Made by a program: the position numbers and the translations under genes. Of a stretch of DNA of 64,000 nucleotides, positions 17,760 to 26,265 are shown piece after piece. The first letter of the stretch is position 1, and every line of letters begins with the position of its first letter. Below the pieces are notes generated by a model, which was not told the origin of the DNA, did no database searches, and worked only from the letters and a program-made list of their open reading frames with translations. Origin of the DNA: Natronosporangium hydrolyticum (GTDB lineage Bacteria; Actinomycetota; Actinomycetes; Mycobacteriales; Micromonosporaceae); contig NZ_CP070499.1 of assembly GCF_016925615.1 (NCBI RefSeq), positions 4,960,001 through 5,024,000 of the forward strand, read 5' to 3'.

Positions 17760-17928
17760 ACCTGCTAGCACAAACGGAGCGGTCGAGAGGGTCCCGGGCC
17801 GGCGGCTCGGCCGCCCCGGGGCCTGACCTACGAGGCGTTCAAGCAGGCCACGAGGCTCACTGGCTACCCGGCGCGGTGCCGGCACCCGGTGCGCCGCCGC
17901 TCCGCTTGTGCTAGCAGCTCTCGTAGGC
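17751..17928. repeat. 32-bp inverted repeat enclosing ~114 bp
   Basis: The arms at 17751-17782 and 17897-17928 are reverse complements at 30 of 32 positions; both contain TGCTAGCA. The 114 bp between them include a GC hairpin near 17805-17825 (CCGGCGGCTCGGCCGCC). The whole could fold as one large stem-loop, or be a small non-autonomous mobile element or its remnant. No transposase is adjacent. Confidence 0.8.
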
Positions 17929-18143
17929 ACCGGAGCGGGATCTGCCCCGCCTGCGCCTACTCCAAGATCAGCGACGGACGGTCCGCAACGGCGAGGACAG
18001 GTCGAGACTGGACTCCGTAGTGCTCCCCCAAGGTGATCCAGGTCGTGACGGGTCGGCTGGACCTGATGCTGGGCGACGAGAAGACCCAGGCCGGTCCGGG
18101 GCTGACTGGGCGACCAGATCACTGACGAGGATGAATCCTCTCC

Positions 18144-18428
18144 ATGCGCAAGATCGCGGACCGGCTCTACGCCAGGCTGGACCGTTCCCCCACCCTGCTG
18201 CAACCGTGGCAGGCCGGCGGGTACGACGAACCGGTCGACTCGTTCGAGTTCGGGCTGCAACGGGTACTGGACGGGACCGGGTCGTTGATCCAGCGCCGTT
18301 ACGAAACCCGTGACGTAATGTGTCCATCGTGCGGGGCCCCGACCCAGCGCTCCGACGCGGGTCGACCCCGCACCTACTGTTCGCCAGCATGCCGCCAGCG
18401 GGCGTACCGCCGCCGCACCTCCCACTGA
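18144..18428 (+). CDS. TetR-type C-terminal fragment with terminal CxxC...CSPACRQRAYR zinc-knuckle
   Basis: 94 residues. Residues 1-50 (ending FEFGLQRVLDGTGSLIQ) look like the end of the ligand-binding domain of a TetR-family repressor; the DNA-binding half is absent. Residues 58-94 carry MCPSCG...YCSPACRQRAYR, a small four-cysteine zinc-binding tail seen at the end of some actinobacterial TetR proteins. In-frame stops lie just before the ATG, so this is a free-standing short ORF or, more likely, the surviving end of a deleted regulator. Confidence 0.5.
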   Translation: MRKIADRLYARLDRSPTLLQPWQAGGYDEPVDSFEFGLQRVLDGTGSLIQRRYETRDVMCPSCGAPTQRSDAGRPRTYCSPACRQRAYRRRTSH

Positions 18429-18492
18429 AAATGCTCGGCAGGTGCGCTAAGCGCTCTCGCGCTTATCCTCGAGGCGCTGGGTGGCAACAGCG

Positions 18493-18542
18493 TTCCTAGG
18501 AAGGATCTGCCTAGGAAATCGCCTCTCTGGAACACTTTCCAG
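18493..18542. promoter_or_regulatory. Cluster of palindromes upstream of the SDR/XRE operon
   Basis: In the 310-bp gap before the SDR gene there are a perfect 10-bp palindrome TTCCTAGGAA (18493-18502), a second CCTAGGAA half 15 bp further (18510-18517), and CTGGAA-CACT-TTCCAG (18527-18542). This spacing suits dimeric repressor sites, perhaps for the XRE regulator encoded in the operon (inference). The rest of the gap shows nothing recognisable. Confidence 0.4.
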
Positions 18543-18738
18543 CGGCGTTCCAGGATGGAATGGGAGCCGGGTACGGAGCGCCGGACAAGGAGGTCCATGG
18601 CGCGACTCTGGTCCTGGCACAGGCAGTGACCGATGAGTCGGGCGCACCCTTGGCGCCAGCCCGTGGACGCATGTCCCCTCTGGTCGGATGCCGATCGCCA
18701 CTGCGACACGTAGCCCTTTCAATCCAAGGAGTAATCTC

Positions 18739-19662
18739 ATGACCACCTGGTTCATCACCGGTGCCGCGCGGGGACTCGGCCTGGAGATCGCCCGTCAGGC
18801 TCTGGAGCGAGGCGATAACGTCGTAGCCACCGCTCGCAATCCTGAAACACTGAAGAAGACCCTGGCGGACTACGGCGACCGCCTGTTTTCGGTCGCACTC
18901 GACGTCACCGACGAGGACCAGGCCCGTACAGCCGTGTCTGCTGCGGTTGAGGCTTTCGGTTCGATCGATGTGCTGGTCAACAACGCTGGGCGTGGCCTGC
19001 TGGGCGCGGTGGAGGAGTCTTCCGACGCCGAGGTCCGCATGATCTACGACACCAACGTCTTCGGCCTGCTCAACGTCTCCCGCGCGGTGCTGCCGGTCAT
19101 GCGCTCCCAACGCTCGGGCAGGATCCTCAACGTCAGCTCCCTGGGTGGTTTCAGCAGCTCGGCAGGCTTCGGGGTCTACTGCTCCACCAAGTTCGCTGTC
19201 GAAGGGATCTCCGAGGCCATGCACGCCGAACTGGCGGGGCTGGGCATCGCCGTGACAGTGGTTGAACCGGGCTATTTCCGCACCGATTTCCTCGACGACC
19301 GCAGCCTGCACACCGAGCGCACCGTGATCGACGACTACGCGAGCACCGCTGGTGCGGTGCGCGCAGCCGTTCCCAACCTGAACCACGCTCAACCTGGCGA
19401 TCCGGTCAAGGGCGCCGCAGCTTTCCTGACCCTGGCCGATGCAGAGAACCCGCCAGTGCGCGCCCAGCTAGGCAGCGACTGCCTCCAGGAGCTGGACACC
19501 AAGATCACTGCGCTGCGGGCTGAATCTGCGACCTGGCGAGAACTGGCGCTCTCTACCGACCACGACGACTCCCCCATCACCTCCGTAACGGGAATCGCAC
19601 AAAGGGTACGAGCGTTGTGGAATACCACGGAGGAGAGAGGGTGCCATGACCGAGCTAGGTGA
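18739..19662 (+). CDS. Short-chain dehydrogenase/reductase (SDR)
   Basis: 307 residues from the ATG at 18739, with AAGGAG 8 nt upstream. It is a classical SDR: the NAD(P)-binding TGAARGLG (residues 8-15), NNAG near 80, the catalytic Ser in NVSS, and YCSTK with the catalytic Tyr and Lys (about 151-155). The Arg at the end of the second strand (ATARN) suggests NADP(H). Substrate unknown. The stop overlaps the XRE gene by 17 bp, so the pair is co-translated; SDR plus MmyB-like XRE regulator is a common actinobacterial pair. Confidence 0.9.
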   Translation: MTTWFITGAARGLGLEIARQALERGDNVVATARNPETLKKTLADYGDRLFSVALDVTDEDQARTAVSAAVEAFGSIDVLVNNAGRGLLGAVEESSDAEVRMIYDTNVFGLLNVSRAVLPVMRSQRSGRILNVSSLGGFSSSAGFGVYCSTKFAVEGISEAMHAELAGLGIAVTVVEPGYFRTDFLDDRSLHTERTVIDDYASTAGAVRAAVPNLNHAQPGDPVKGAAAFLTLADAENPPVRAQLGSDCLQELDTKITALRAESATWRELALSTDHDDSPITSVTGIAQRVRALWNTTEERGCHDRAR

Positions 19663-20527
19663 CTATCTGCGATCATGCCGTGCCAAAGTGAGCGCTGAGG
19701 CCGCCGGCATACCAAGTAGCGGTCACCGCCGCGTCCCAGGGCTACGCCGCGAAGAGCTCGCCATGCTGGCAGGAGTCAGCGCGGATTACATCGTGCGCCT
19801 GGAACAAGGCAGAGCGAAGTCCGCCTCACCGGAGATCCTCCGGGCGCTGGCGCAGGCACTCGACCTACGTCCTGATGAGGAGGAGTACCTGCTTCGGTGT
19901 GCGACCGACGCCACCGGCGCATCGTCACGCGCGGCATCGAAACCGCCTGCCGAACAGCGAGTGTCCCCCGCCATCAGAGTGCTACTGGACAGCCTGACCG
20001 GAGTACCCGCCCTGGTGCTGGGCCGGCGGATGGACATCATCGGGTGGAACGCCTTAGGGGCGGCACTCTTCACAGACTTCGGCGCTCTCGCACCGCAGCA
20101 TCGCAATCAAATCCGACTGGTGTTCCTTGATGAGCGGGTTCGCAGTCTGTACCGCGACTGGGAAAAGGTCGCGCGGGAGTGCGTGGCCTATCTCAGGATG
20201 GATGCCGGCCGTTACCCGGAGGATCCCGCACTGGCCCAGCTGATCGGCGAGCTGTCTATGAAGGACGAGGACTTCCGCCGTTGGTGGTCGGCCCATAGCG
20301 TTCGTGCTCTACGCACCGGACGCAAGGAATTTCTGCACCCCACCGCAGGAGAACTGTCCCTGGACTTTCAGGTCCTCGATGTTCGCGGCAGTGCAGATCA
20401 AACCTTGCTCATCTATACCGCTGAGCCGAACTCACGCTCCGCGCAGGCCCTCGCCTTCCTTGGTGGATGGACTCAGACCAGCCGTCACCCCGCAGCAGAC
20501 CCTGCCAGACCACACGCCAGTAGCTGA
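19646..20527 (+). CDS. XRE-family regulator with MmyB-like ligand-binding domain
   Basis: 293 residues; the ATG at 19646 lies inside the end of the SDR gene with GGAGAGAGGG upstream. The N-terminal HTH (RREELAMLAGVSADYIVRLE, about residues 35-54) is followed by a PAS-like MmyB domain (VPALVLGRRMDIIGWNALGA...), which in relatives binds a fatty-acid-like ligand. It probably regulates its own operon with the SDR, possibly through the palindromes at 18493-18542. Confidence 0.88.
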   Translation: MTELGDYLRSCRAKVSAEAAGIPSSGHRRVPGLRREELAMLAGVSADYIVRLEQGRAKSASPEILRALAQALDLRPDEEEYLLRCATDATGASSRAASKPPAEQRVSPAIRVLLDSLTGVPALVLGRRMDIIGWNALGAALFTDFGALAPQHRNQIRLVFLDERVRSLYRDWEKVARECVAYLRMDAGRYPEDPALAQLIGELSMKDEDFRRWWSAHSVRALRTGRKEFLHPTAGELSLDFQVLDVRGSADQTLLIYTAEPNSRSAQALAFLGGWTQTSRHPAADPARPHASS

Positions 20528-20710
20528 CGGGGGGTGAGAGCCAGTACCACCGCGGGGTCCTCCACCATGCTGGATACATACTATCTTCTGGCGGCCGGCT
20601 ACGGCCCGGTTAGCCTTTGACCGGCTCAGATCCGGCGGCGCAACAGGAGAGCGGTGAACTGCTGGCTGGTGCCCCACGACGTCACGTGATCTTCGCCGCT
20701 GGTAGCGACA

Positions 20711-21070
20711 TTGCTGCCGTGGCGCTCGCCGTCCCTCGGCTCGGCCAGCCCGGGGGCACTCAGCCCACCACTGCGGACGGCTCGGCAACGGCTCGCGGTC
20801 TCGCTCCTGGGCGAGTCCCGGCTCCCGGACGAGTCGCCCAAGACAGAGGTCGACATCAATGGCGAGACCGGCCAGCTCGGCTTTCCCTGGGAAGCCGAGG
20901 GGGAGTCGTCGGACACCCGGTGGCTGATCTTCCCGGACGCCTCGGACCAGATGGTCCTGGTGCAGATCCCCGCTGGGCTGGGGCTCACCCGTGCCCCATT
21001 GCAGTTGCCGACCGCCGGCCCCGTTTCGCCCGCCCTGTGGCGGCTGTTGCCGGCTAGGGTTCGCTTGTGA
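20711..21070 (+). CDS. Hypothetical small protein preceding the AAA ATPase
   Basis: 119 residues, not recognised. The frame has strong GC3 bias and a structured stretch (TRWLIFPDASDQMVLVQIPA), and its TGA overlaps the GTG start of the ATPase gene in a GTGA motif, which argues that it is translated. The first 35 residues look less protein-like, so the true start may be further in. There is no signal peptide or membrane span. It may be a partner of the ATPase-nuclease (inference from coupling). The 183 bp upstream hold nothing obvious. Confidence 0.4.
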   Translation: MLPWRSPSLGSASPGALSPPLRTARQRLAVSLLGESRLPDESPKTEVDINGETGQLGFPWEAEGESSDTRWLIFPDASDQMVLVQIPAGLGLTRAPLQLPTAGPVSPALWRLLPARVRL

Positions 21071-22644
21071 AGTACTTCAACACGGCCGGGCCGTGCGTAC
21101 CCGAGCTGCACTACATGCTGCCGCCGGAGCCGCGCCTGCCGGAGGCCCGGCAGCTGGTGGAAGAGGGGATGTACCTCGTCGTCCACGCGCCCCGGCAGAC
21201 CGGCAAGACCACCACCCTGCGGGCGCTCGCCCAGCAACTCACCGCCGAGGGCAGGTGGGCCGCTGTGCACTTCTCCTGTGAGACCGGCGAGCCCGCCGGT
21301 GACAACTACCTCGGTGCGCAGGACGCCGTACTCCTCGCGATCCGGGAGAGCGCCGCGGCGCTACCAGCGGAACTGCGCCCGCCCGACCCGTGGCCCGACG
21401 CTCCCGCGGAGGGGAAGCTCAGCGTGGCGCTGTCCGCCTGGGCGCGGACCTGTCCCCGACCACTAGTGCTGTTCTTCGATGAGATCGACTCCTTGCGGGG
21501 CGAGAGCCTGCGCAGCGTGCTGCGGCAACTGCGGGACGGGTATGCGCGGCGACCGGACGCCTTTCCGACTACCGCCGTCCTGTGCGGGCTACGGGATGTG
21601 CGTGACTACAAAGCGGCGGCCGGTGGCGACCCGGCCCGGCTGGGCACCGCGAGTCCGTTCAATGTCAAGGTGGCGTCGCTGCGGTTGGCCGACTTCACCG
21701 AAGCGGACCTCGGGACGCTCTACGCCCAGCACACCGCCGAGACGGGACAGGTGTTTCACAAGGAGGCGCTGGTCCGCGCGTGGGCGTATACCGCCGGCCA
21801 GCCCTGGCTGGTCAACGCCCTGGCCCGTGAGGTAATTCGCGAGATGAGGGTCCCGGTCGCCGAGCCGATCACCGCCGCGCACATCGACACCGCCAAGGAG
21901 CGGCTGATCCTCGCCCGAGCCACCCATCTGGACTCGCTCGTCGCCCGCCTGTACGAGCCGCGGGTACGGCGGATCATCGCCCCGTTGATCGCCGGCGACC
22001 CGCTGATCCCCGACCCGGCCTTCGACGACGACCTGACCTACGTTCGTGATCTGGGGCTGGTCGCGCCGGGCATGCCGGTACGGGTGGCGAACCCGATCTA
22101 TCGGGAGGTGATCGTCCGGGTACTCGGCACCGCAACCGAGGCGAATATCACCGCCGAGCCTCGTACCTTTGTGCGGGCCGACGGCCGGCTCGACTTCGAC
22201 AAGCTGCTGCGGGAGTTCTCCGATTTCTGGCGGGCCCACGCCGATGTCCTGACCAGCGGGGAGGCCTACCACGAGGTGTCGCCCCAGCTCGTACTCATGG
22301 CCTTCCTGCACCGGCTCGTCAACGGCGGCGGCTTCATCGACCGGGAGTACGGTGTCGGCCGGGGTCGGATCGACCTGCTCGTCCGGTGGCCGTACCAGGA
22401 CGAGCAGGGCAGGCGGGTGACGCAGCGGCAGGCGGTCGAGCTGAAGGTGTGGCGTAAGGGGCGCCCCGACCCGCTCGCCGAGGGCCTCACCCAGCTCGAC
22501 GAATACCTGCGCCGGCTCGACCTCGACGAAGGCACGCTGGTCGTCTTCGACCGCCGGCCAGACGCTCCGTCCATCGACGATCGGATCCGCTTCGAGAGCA
22601 CCGTAACCTCGACCGGGCGCAAGGTTATGGTGCTGCGCGCCTGA
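21067..22644 (+). CDS. AAA ATPase fused to a PD-(D/E)XK-like nuclease domain
   Basis: 525 residues from a GTG overlapping the previous stop. Residues about 20-330 form an AAA-like ATPase domain: Walker A APRQTGKTTT (41-50), Walker B LVLFFDEID (133-141), and an arginine-rich sensor region. About 370-525 look like a PD-(D/E)XK fold, with GRGRIDLLV giving the Asp and AVELKVW giving Glu-x-Lys. Fusion of an archaeal-type ATPase with this nuclease class occurs in mobile or defence genes, but the role here is unknown. It lies beside a tRNA-Arg gene. Confidence 0.75.
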   Translation: MKYFNTAGPCVPELHYMLPPEPRLPEARQLVEEGMYLVVHAPRQTGKTTTLRALAQQLTAEGRWAAVHFSCETGEPAGDNYLGAQDAVLLAIRESAAALPAELRPPDPWPDAPAEGKLSVALSAWARTCPRPLVLFFDEIDSLRGESLRSVLRQLRDGYARRPDAFPTTAVLCGLRDVRDYKAAAGGDPARLGTASPFNVKVASLRLADFTEADLGTLYAQHTAETGQVFHKEALVRAWAYTAGQPWLVNALAREVIREMRVPVAEPITAAHIDTAKERLILARATHLDSLVARLYEPRVRRIIAPLIAGDPLIPDPAFDDDLTYVRDLGLVAPGMPVRVANPIYREVIVRVLGTATEANITAEPRTFVRADGRLDFDKLLREFSDFWRAHADVLTSGEAYHEVSPQLVLMAFLHRLVNGGGFIDREYGVGRGRIDLLVRWPYQDEQGRRVTQRQAVELKVWRKGRPDPLAEGLTQLDEYLRRLDLDEGTLVVFDRRPDAPSIDDRIRFESTVTSTGRKVMVLRA

Positions 22645-22668
22645 CCGGTGGCGCAGGATGAGCTCCGT

Positions 22669-22797
22669 CCGAACTCGGGCAGAACCATCCGGCCGGCGGC
22701 ATCACGGGTGACTGTGATGACGTCGACCACCGCGCTGATGGGCACCGGCCCGTAGATGTTGGGGTAGCTCTCCGCGAAGATCCACAACTTGTGCGTT
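22669..22797 (-). pseudogene. DUF952-like C-terminal remnant
   Basis: The minus-strand frame reads FAESYPNIYGPVPISAVVDV and then a VLPEF ending, matching the last part of DUF952 proteins (an ADP-ribosyltransferase-like fold). The N-terminal two thirds are missing; the frame instead abuts the tRNA-Arg gene on one side and runs on antisense to the ATPase gene on the other. I take it as a broken gene end left next to the tRNA. Confidence 0.45.
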
Positions 22798-22813
22798 AAG
22801 GCTGTACGCTGGG

Positions 22814-22886
22814 TGCCCCCGGCAGGATTCGAACCTGCGACACACGGTTTAGGAAACCGTTGCTCTATCCCCTGAGCTACGGGGGC
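22814..22886 (-). tRNA. tRNA-Arg (anticodon CCT)
   Basis: 73 nt folding into a complete cloverleaf: 7-bp acceptor stem (GCCCCCG with CGGGGGC), D arm GCTC...GAGC, anticodon stem ACGGT/ACCGT around the loop TTCCTAA (anticodon CCT, reads AGG), and T arm CAGGTTCGAATCCTG. The discriminator base is A. The genome continues CCC, so the 3' CCA is not fully encoded. Confidence 0.95.
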
Positions 22887-23116
22887 GCGCGTGCCCAGTC
22901 TAGCGACCTGTGGCACCTGTGATGATAGGGAGTGGCCCACATTCGTCCACGCCGCCGGGTGCGCTCCCGGACCGGGAAGCGCACCGGGAGCACACGAACG
23001 CGGGTTGCGACTGGCCGCAGATCGAAAGCGGTACCCCTCGCAGATCGAAACAGCCGCGGCTCAGCTGAGCCTCGTCCAGTCATCCCACCCGCCGCCTCGG
23101 ATAGGGTTGGGCCCTG

Positions 23117-23878
23117 ATGAGCGAAGACACCCCGGCCGCCACGCGCGCGCTATCGTTCGGCCCCGCCGCCGCCGAGTATGACCGGCTGCGCCCCCGCTAC
23201 CCCGAGCCCGCCCTGCGCTGGGCGCTCGGCGACCAGCGGCTGCGGGTGGTCGATCTCGGCGCCGGCACCGGCATCCTCTCCCGGGCGTTGGTGGCGCTCG
23301 GCCACGAGGTGCTCCCGGTCGAGCCGGACCAGGGGATGCGGGAGCAGCTCGCCGCGGTCAGCCCGGAGCTGACCCCGTTGGCCGGGTTCGCCGAGCAGAT
23401 CCCGTTGCCCGACGGCAGTGTGGACGCGGTGATGGCCGGCCAGGCGTACCACTGGTTCGATCCGGAGCCCACCCATGTCGAGGTGGCGCGGGTGCTGCGA
23501 CCCGGCGGCGTCTTCGCTCCGATCTGGAACCAGCGGGACGAGACGGTGCCGTGGATCGGCGAGCTGAGCACCATGGCGCACGGTGAGGCCGCCGGCGACG
23601 GGATGCGGGAGTTGTTGGGTGACCGGCCGTCGTTCGGGCCGAGCTTCGACCCGGTGGCCCGGGAGACTTTCGTCCACGCGATCGAGCACACCGTCGACAC
23701 CCTGGTGGGGTTGATCGCCACCCGGTCCTACTTTCTGACCGCGCCTCCGGAGCGGCAGGCCGAGATGGCGGCCGAGGTGCGGCGGCTCTGCGCGGAGCAT
23801 CCGGAGCTGGCTGGCCGGGAGCGGTTCGAGTTGCCGTACCGGACGTTGGTCTACCGCGGGGTGAGATCGGCCGATTGA
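23117..23878 (+). CDS. Class I SAM-dependent methyltransferase
   Basis: 253 residues. The SAM-binding motif VVDLGAGTGILSRAL (about residues 46-60), the acidic VEPD at the end of strand 2 and the YHWFDPE motif match small Methyltransf_11 proteins. Substrate unknown. Its last 28 bp overlap, tail to tail, the end of the GT2 gene on the other strand. The 230 bp between it and the tRNA contain only a short duplicated CGCAGATCGAAA motif. Confidence 0.85.
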   Translation: MSEDTPAATRALSFGPAAAEYDRLRPRYPEPALRWALGDQRLRVVDLGAGTGILSRALVALGHEVLPVEPDQGMREQLAAVSPELTPLAGFAEQIPLPDGSVDAVMAGQAYHWFDPEPTHVEVARVLRPGGVFAPIWNQRDETVPWIGELSTMAHGEAAGDGMRELLGDRPSFGPSFDPVARETFVHAIEHTVDTLVGLIATRSYFLTAPPERQAEMAAEVRRLCAEHPELAGRERFELPYRTLVYRGVRSAD

Positions 23879-24978
23879 GGCCGCGGCGCGGGTCTCCGCC
23901 CGCTCCCGATCGGCGCATCCCCCCGGAGCCGGAGCTGGCCGGCGAGCCGCCAGCCCCACCGCAGCGTCGCGTACGCCTCGTAGGCGCCCCAGCTAACCAG
24001 CCGGTGTTTGAGCCCGGCGATGCCGCCGGGGATGGGGTAGCCAGCTTTCGGCCGCCGCAGCCGGTATTCGGCCGCCAGCCGCCGGAAGAAGGCACGCCGC
24101 AGCGACGGCGGCACCCGGTGGCCGCTGCCGGCGATCACCAGCAGGTGGTCGACCATCAGCCGGAACAGCTCCGGCTGGAACCGTTGGTACGCCTCGCCGG
24201 CGCCCGCTACCGCCGTCCACATTCGATCGTATTGGGCGAAGGCGGCGAAGTGCCGGGGGCTGATCGACTTGGTGATGGTGCCGCCGGGTGGTTGCCGGTA
24301 GCAGTAGCAGACCCGGTCGAGGGTGTCGATCCGGTTCGCCGCCAGCAGCAGCGGATGGTTGAAGGCGCTGTCTTCGTACCAGCCGGGGTGGAAGCGGAGC
24401 CCGATCTCGTCCAGGAACGCCCGCCGGATGATCTTGGTGCAGGCGGAGTGAGCGAGCTGGAGCAGCTCCGGCCGTTGCTGCAGCGGCCCGGGAGTGGTGT
24501 CACCGCGGAGGGCGCCGGCCGGGTCGGTGCCGACCCAGCGGCCGTCCGGGAACACTTCGGCGTGGTCGACCATCAACACGTCTGGCGTGGTGGCGGTCAG
24601 CCGCGCCAGTACTGCCGGCACGCTGCCGGCCGGCAGCCAGTCGTCGGCGTCGACGAACCAGACGAACGCACCGCGGGCGTGCCGCAGCCCGTGGTTGCGG
24701 GCCCGGCCGGGGCCGACGTTGACCGGCAGCCGCAGCAGCGTCACCCGGGGGTCGCGGTCGGCGTACTGCTGGGCGATGTCGGCGGTGCGGTCCGGCGAAT
24801 GGTCGTCGACCACCACCACGGTCAGCTCGGGCGGCGCGTCGGTGAGCAGCGAGTCGAGGCAGCTGCGCAGGTGGGGTTCGGCCCGGAAGGCCGGCACCAC
24901 CACGGTGAGCGTCACTGCTGCGCTGGTCACACGGCGAAGGATATCTGAGTTATGTTCAGTTGGGGTGGTTTTGCGCAT
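23851..24978 (-). CDS. Glycosyltransferase family 2 (paralogue of the next gene)
   Basis: Up to 375 residues; the ATG at 24978 overlaps the upstream gene, and a GTG at 24930 is an alternative start. The GT-A fold is clear: LTVVVPAFRAEP, the nucleotide-binding VVDDHSPD, the metal-binding WFVDADDWLP, and GWYEDSAFNHPLLLA. The C-terminal region (RRLAAEYRLRRP...LKHRLVSWGAYEAYATLRWG) is shared with the neighbouring GT2. This type occurs in teichoic-acid-like wall polymer clusters. Tandem duplication is evident, since order and motifs of the two proteins match throughout. Confidence 0.85.
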   Translation of the reverse strand: MRKTTPTEHNSDILRRVTSAAVTLTVVVPAFRAEPHLRSCLDSLLTDAPPELTVVVVDDHSPDRTADIAQQYADRDPRVTLLRLPVNVGPGRARNHGLRHARGAFVWFVDADDWLPAGSVPAVLARLTATTPDVLMVDHAEVFPDGRWVGTDPAGALRGDTTPGPLQQRPELLQLAHSACTKIIRRAFLDEIGLRFHPGWYEDSAFNHPLLLAANRIDTLDRVCYCYRQPPGGTITKSISPRHFAAFAQYDRMWTAVAGAGEAYQRFQPELFRLMVDHLLVIAGSGHRVPPSLRRAFFRRLAAEYRLRRPKAGYPIPGGIAGLKHRLVSWGAYEAYATLRWGWRLAGQLRLRGDAPIGSGRRPAPRPQSADLTPR

Positions 24979-26047
24979 CTACCGGCGGCGCTGCCGAGAC
25001 CCGCCGGCCGACCAGCCGCCGCCCGCCGGGTAACCGGGGCCGCAGCGCCATCCCCCGCCAGCCCAGCCGCAGCGTCGCGTACGCCCAGTAGGCGTTGTGC
25101 CGGACCAGCCGGTGCTTCCAGCCGGTAACCCCGCCCGGCAACCGGTAGCCGCCCGCCGGCAACCGGTACCGGTACTGCGCCACCACCTGCCGGAAGAAGT
25201 CCCGCCGCAGCCCCGGCGGCAGCCGCCGCTCGTTGCCGGCGATCACCAGCAGATGGTCGACCATCAGCCGGAACAACTCCGGGCGCAGGCTGCCGTCGGC
25301 CGGCAGCGCCGGGTCGATCCGACCCCACATCCGTTCGTACTGCTCGAAGATGTCGAAGTGCTTGGCGCTGCACGACTTCGTGATCGCCCCCGCTGGGCGC
25401 TGCCGGTAGCAGTAGCCGACCAGGTCGAGGGTGTCGATCCGCGCCGCCGCCAGCAACAGCGGGTACGCGAAGGCGCAGTCCTCGTACCACCCCGGCGGAA
25501 ACCGCAGCCCTGCCTCGTCAAGCAGCCCCCGCCGGATCACCTTGGTACACACCGACGTGGCGAGGTTGAGCCCCAGCAGCTCCGGCCGCTCGCCCACCGG
25601 GCCGGGTTCGACGACCGAGCGCAGCACCGGGCCGGAGCCGGTGCCGAGCATCGAGCCGTCCGGTCGCACCTCCACGTGGTCCAGCAGCAGCACGTCCGGT
25701 CGCCGATGCCCGAGCCGGGCCAGCACCGGCGGCACCACCCCGGCCGGCAGCCAGTCGTCGCCGTCGACGAACCAAACGTACTCACCGCGGGCGTGCTCCA
25801 GGCCGGCGTTGCGGGCCCGGCCCAGGCCGACGTTGGTGGCCAGGTGCACCACTCGCAGCCGCGGGTCCCGCTCGGCGTACGCGTCGAGCAGGTCACCGGT
25901 CTCGTCCGGCGAGCAGTCGTCGACCGCGACCACCTCGACCTCGTCGCCGACATCCGGGTCGGCGAGCAGCGAATCGAGGCACTCGGTCAGGTACGGCGCC
26001 ACCTGGAAGGCCGGCACCACGAAGGAGAGCATCGGGGTGAGGGACAC
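24956..26047 (-). CDS. Glycosyltransferase family 2 (paralogue of the previous gene)
   Basis: About 363 residues from a GTG at 26047; an ATG at 26032 (MLSFVVPAF) is equally possible, and the longest frame opens at 26113. Motifs are LSFVVPAFQVAP, VAVDDCSPDE, WFVDGDDWLP and GWYEDCAFAYPLLLA, with a C-terminal helical region like that of its neighbour. It should add a sugar from a nucleotide donor at the cytoplasmic membrane face. It is first of a two-gene minus-strand unit and divergent from the DPM-like GT2 across 218 bp. Confidence 0.85.
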   Translation of the reverse strand: MSLTPMLSFVVPAFQVAPYLTECLDSLLADPDVGDEVEVVAVDDCSPDETGDLLDAYAERDPRLRVVHLATNVGLGRARNAGLEHARGEYVWFVDGDDWLPAGVVPPVLARLGHRRPDVLLLDHVEVRPDGSMLGTGSGPVLRSVVEPGPVGERPELLGLNLATSVCTKVIRRGLLDEAGLRFPPGWYEDCAFAYPLLLAAARIDTLDLVGYCYRQRPAGAITKSCSAKHFDIFEQYERMWGRIDPALPADGSLRPELFRLMVDHLLVIAGNERRLPPGLRRDFFRQVVAQYRYRLPAGGYRLPGGVTGWKHRLVRHNAYWAYATLRLGWRGMALRPRLPGGRRLVGRRVSAAPPVDAQNHPN

Positions 26048-26265
26048 TCCCTCACCGTCGGGGTCGAAGGTTGCCGGCCGGCGAATGCGGCATGAGGGCG
26101 GCGTGGCCGGCAAGCCATACCTCGCCGTCCAGCTGGTTACCGATCCGGCTCACCACCAGCGACGATAGTCCGCCGGGCGGGCCCCACCGAGGAGTTCCGG
26201 CCGGCGGCACCGGCTGTTCACATCGCCGCGTCCGCCGGTTCACGCCAGTGGCCCAGGGTGCCGGA

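Noticed and set aside
20626-21270. A 214-codon minus-strand frame
   Set aside because: It is antisense to the coupled hypothetical gene and the ATPase start, with no recognisable motif.
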